This document shows, piece after piece, positions 62,701 through 64,000 of a stretch of DNA of 64,000 nucleotides. The stretch is from the NCBI RefSeq assembly GCF_001045445.1, contig NZ_LFNF01000001.1, positions 496,001-560,000 on the forward strand, read 5' to 3'. How positions within the stretch are numbered: the first letter of the stretch is position 1; the number at the start of each line of letters is the position of its first letter. Made by a program: the position numbers and the translations under genes. Under the pieces are notes generated by a model. It did not search any database and had not been told where the DNA came from. It saw only the letters and a program-made list of their open reading frames with translations. Source of the DNA: Chryseobacterium sp. BLS98 (GTDB lineage Bacteria > Bacteroidota > Bacteroidia > Flavobacteriales > Weeksellaceae).

Positions 62701-64000
62701 TTCTATGTCGCAGGAATTTGACACTCAATATGTTTATTCAGGAAGCGAGATCTATTCTACTGAAACTTTAAAGGCATGGACCAAACTTCCAAACAGTTAT
62801 GTAGAATATACCAATTCTGACCTGGTAACACCCAATCCAAACGGAAATAATATAGATCCAAACAGGGATAATGACAGAATTATTGATATTCCTTTAAGAA
62901 AGGCATATGCAATGTATAAGCTCCATTTAAGTACGGACTTCTCTTTACCGGCAGAAGGAACGAAAACCTCATCTGTAGTCTGGACCACTAATACAAGTCT
63001 GATCAAAACAATGGAAATTGTAGGTGGAGACGGCCCTATAGAGAATGCCATATTAAGAGTTACCTTAAATTCAAAAACATATGGTAATGCTGTGGTTGCG
63101 TTCCACATGGGTACTGGAACCTGGTCAGCAAACAAGCATAATGATCCGGTATTATGGAGCTGGCATATATGGGCACCAAGAACTGTCATCACAAAGTATG
63201 ATGTAGATCCTGAAAACGCTGGGAACGGAGGGGTTATTCCTGCTAACGAGCAGTTTGTAGATCCGATGACCAGTGCAGGTGTTCCTATGAAAACGACCTT
63301 TATGGACAGGGATCTCGGAGCCAGAGATAAGTTGGTGAATGAGCATATTTATGAACCTTCCGGTTCTGTATTTGCATCAGGTCTTGCTGCTCCTACTACA
63401 GCTAGTTTTCCTACAGGAAATCCTGCCACACTAGCCAGATTAGCTCAAATAAGTGAAAGTGGTGGCTTACACTATCAATGGGGAAGAAAAGATCCGTTGC
63501 CAGTGTTTTACAATCCGGGGCCGTCTTACTATAACTACGGAACCAATTACGCTGCCTATAATGTATTCAGACAAAATAACCCTGCCAATGTTACTACAGG
63601 GGCAATACCTTATGCAGCCAATATGCCTGAATCAGATTATTTAACTTCTTATACTCAGGCTTACCCTACATATTCAGCTGCAGCTAATGTTTCAACATCC
63701 GATTCAAAAGCAGATAAACTGAAGAAAATAGTAAAGTATTCTGTTAACAACCCACTAAATTATCTGTATCAAACCGATGCGGCAAAATTAGACTGGGTGT
63801 CTGATGAAAATGGAAACATGCCGGAAAGATGGGGCCATGCTACCGAAAAATCTGCATACGATCCATGTCCTGCAGGCTGGAGAGTAGTAGATCTTGAAAG
63901 CGTTTCCACTGGGATTATCCTCGGTAATTTTATTTCAAAAGGAAATACACCTTGGTTCTATAATAAGCAATTTAATACTGCTTATGGTATAGATCCGGGA
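59798..64000 (+). CDS. Very large secreted repeat protein, 5' part
   Basis: 1401 codons in frame to the window edge, no stop. Signal peptide about 1-23 (ending SHAVA). Residues 24-440 form a unique N-terminal region. From about 458 two tandem repeats of about 535 residues follow: each begins WTKxPNSY (W459, W994), then a WSWHVW/WSWHIW block, MDRNLGA or MDRDLGA, YQWGRKDP (627, 1226) and YDPCPxxWRV (788, 1354). That series resembles the Fibrobacter succinogenes major-paralogue (FISUMP-like) modules common in Bacteroidota surface proteins. Few Cys, many aromatic residues. Probably exported and surface-bound; the anchor or type IX sorting signal would be in the missing C terminus. Confidence 0.85.
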   Translation, partial: MKKKSTLKIFAAVLCIASSHAVARTATVPRPGETSIGFKHMTPLPLSVYELDPLIVISQNVNEKGLVVMKGNFQKPTTAGDVKVTIKYKDSQNNWVSLWCKTFAGNYDYNEELTANFELPQSALNTHSVKVELSSDATITNWQSIVWDKTVSHYKQSNYAYANCDLDENQYTILFTPKKNGTVLYNSNGTVSGVKDRVTSQHLVRKLDDIVLSFQGNAALDNANVNSPVVNITNPNNLATIASSQKFIYQNSDTSPFEFSYHDPVYMFAGKFSNESFFINFSNWFLPPEEGGEAWGRGYLDFTNPNALVNRYYNLYNYINEKLGDVFANQQPVVIVISKITGLRVYKANGQYISLTALSNYNTTNDYGYPPLNDKQRGPGSENFSLSNTSQASIYGVGAIRNRKVIAGWNGPSRPLMDIETEINKFIKYVGIFTNPTTEECPVACFTLNSGAQSDYADWTKAPNSYIFTGKDKKNNNANVDGLYIPVKKAHEMWSKGGDFMKDDTGNYTPIPEQGLAKAGLYWEDEPGLIKSVTLEGTGENARIKVMVNKVKEGNAVISYKVDDKIYWSWHVWVTDDPEDGSTYHHGFEKDKSGNVVTNWKWMDRNLGATNGSFVGNEWHKSAGLQYQWGRKDPFPPFGLKDLSLYPISGEVNLNYNDPAFQSKFIKVRGNKYSSQINTGTDTPNGNIRFSIQNPISFIATPIYVAKKDQALLNDGEDFLKQNSNDSWTSVGITTWFSKQKYKKYEPPYRENIIAWDLWGDTRQGNYSDIDDAVVGEASTRYALKSPYDPCPCNWRVPSSYFSGGRNSSTPMPDENRYSPWGKHTGNTVDPEFNATSLNADYPGIKVYPQFGFDFSGVSGMNLGKFPINGNYESYPNATGPLKYGTGWITPVLNFQDQSADGGLLTSTFMTASEVINGVRYPSFGAAGLALISDPLSGSKPRPGWHRFSSSAYTGNGGVRCIYDPNAASMSQEFDTQYVYSGSEIYSTETLKAWTKLPNSYVEYTNSDLVTPNPNGNNIDPNRDNDRIIDIPLRKAYAMYKLHLSTDFSLPAEGTKTSSVVWTTNTSLIKTMEIVGGDGPIENAILRVTLNSKTYGNAVVAFHMGTGTWSANKHNDPVLWSWHIWAPRTVITKYDVDPENAGNGGVIPANEQFVDPMTSAGVPMKTTFMDRDLGARDKLVNEHIYEPSGSVFASGLAAPTTASFPTGNPATLARLAQISESGGLHYQWGRKDPLPVFYNPGPSYYNYGTNYAAYNVFRQNNPANVTTGAIPYAANMPESDYLTSYTQAYPTYSAAANVSTSDSKADKLKKIVKYSVNNPLNYLYQTDAAKLDWVSDENGNMPERWGHATEKSAYDPCPAGWRVVDLESVSTGIILGNFISKGNTPWFYNKQFNTAYGIDPG

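Overview
The window looks like a chromosomal segment of a Chryseobacterium-like member of the Flavobacteriia (Bacteroidota). I infer this from the AT-rich sequence, SusC/SusD outer membrane pairs, a Bacteroidota-type GYDIA GHMP kinase, a BshC bacillithiol ligase, IF2 and NusA of the Bacteroidota type, and many TAnnTTTG -7 promoter boxes. No rRNA, tRNA, CRISPR array, transposase or phage gene was seen.

Region 1 (1-21.3 kb) is mostly core genome on the minus strand. It starts with the 5' end of a SusC-family receptor preceded by a clear SAM-I riboswitch with its own intrinsic terminator. It continues with aroQ (plus strand), pckA, a GHMP kinase, fabD, a four-LysM lipoprotein-like or periplasmic protein with a substrate-binding fold, bshC, a putative porin, a secreted hypothetical, a SusD/SusC pair, and the rimP-nusA-infB operon.

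Region 2 (21.5-45.2 kb, plus strand) is a surface glycan cluster. ugd makes UDP-glucuronate. rfbA and rfbB with a FdtA/QdtA cupin isomerase and an aminotransferase make a dTDP-3-amino-3,6-dideoxyhexose. A second aminotransferase and a NeuD/PglD-like acetyltransferase probably make an N-acetylated 4-amino-4,6-dideoxy sugar. A Wzm/Wzt-type ABC transporter exports the chain, and about nine glycosyltransferases and an AsnB-like amidotransferase follow. A 720-base gene desert at 28.7-29.4 kb holds a decayed duplication, including the remnant of an rfbA 3' end.

Region 3 (45.3-59.4 kb) switches strand several times and carries acyl-chemistry modules: SGNH protein + MBOAT + VOC protein + acyl carrier protein + methyltransferase + FkbH-like glyceryl-ACP synthase; an acyltransferase-3; and a KAS III + acyl carrier protein pair, each next to glycosyltransferases and hexapeptide acyltransferases. 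With the ACP and KAS III pair inside region 2, the window holds three dedicated acyl carrier proteins. I read this as machinery that builds thioester-bound acyl groups and puts them on the glycan. The FkbH/MBOAT branch is the best candidate for a little-described system.

Region 4 (59.8 kb to the end) is the first 1401 residues of a very large secreted protein with two tandem repeats of about 535 residues.
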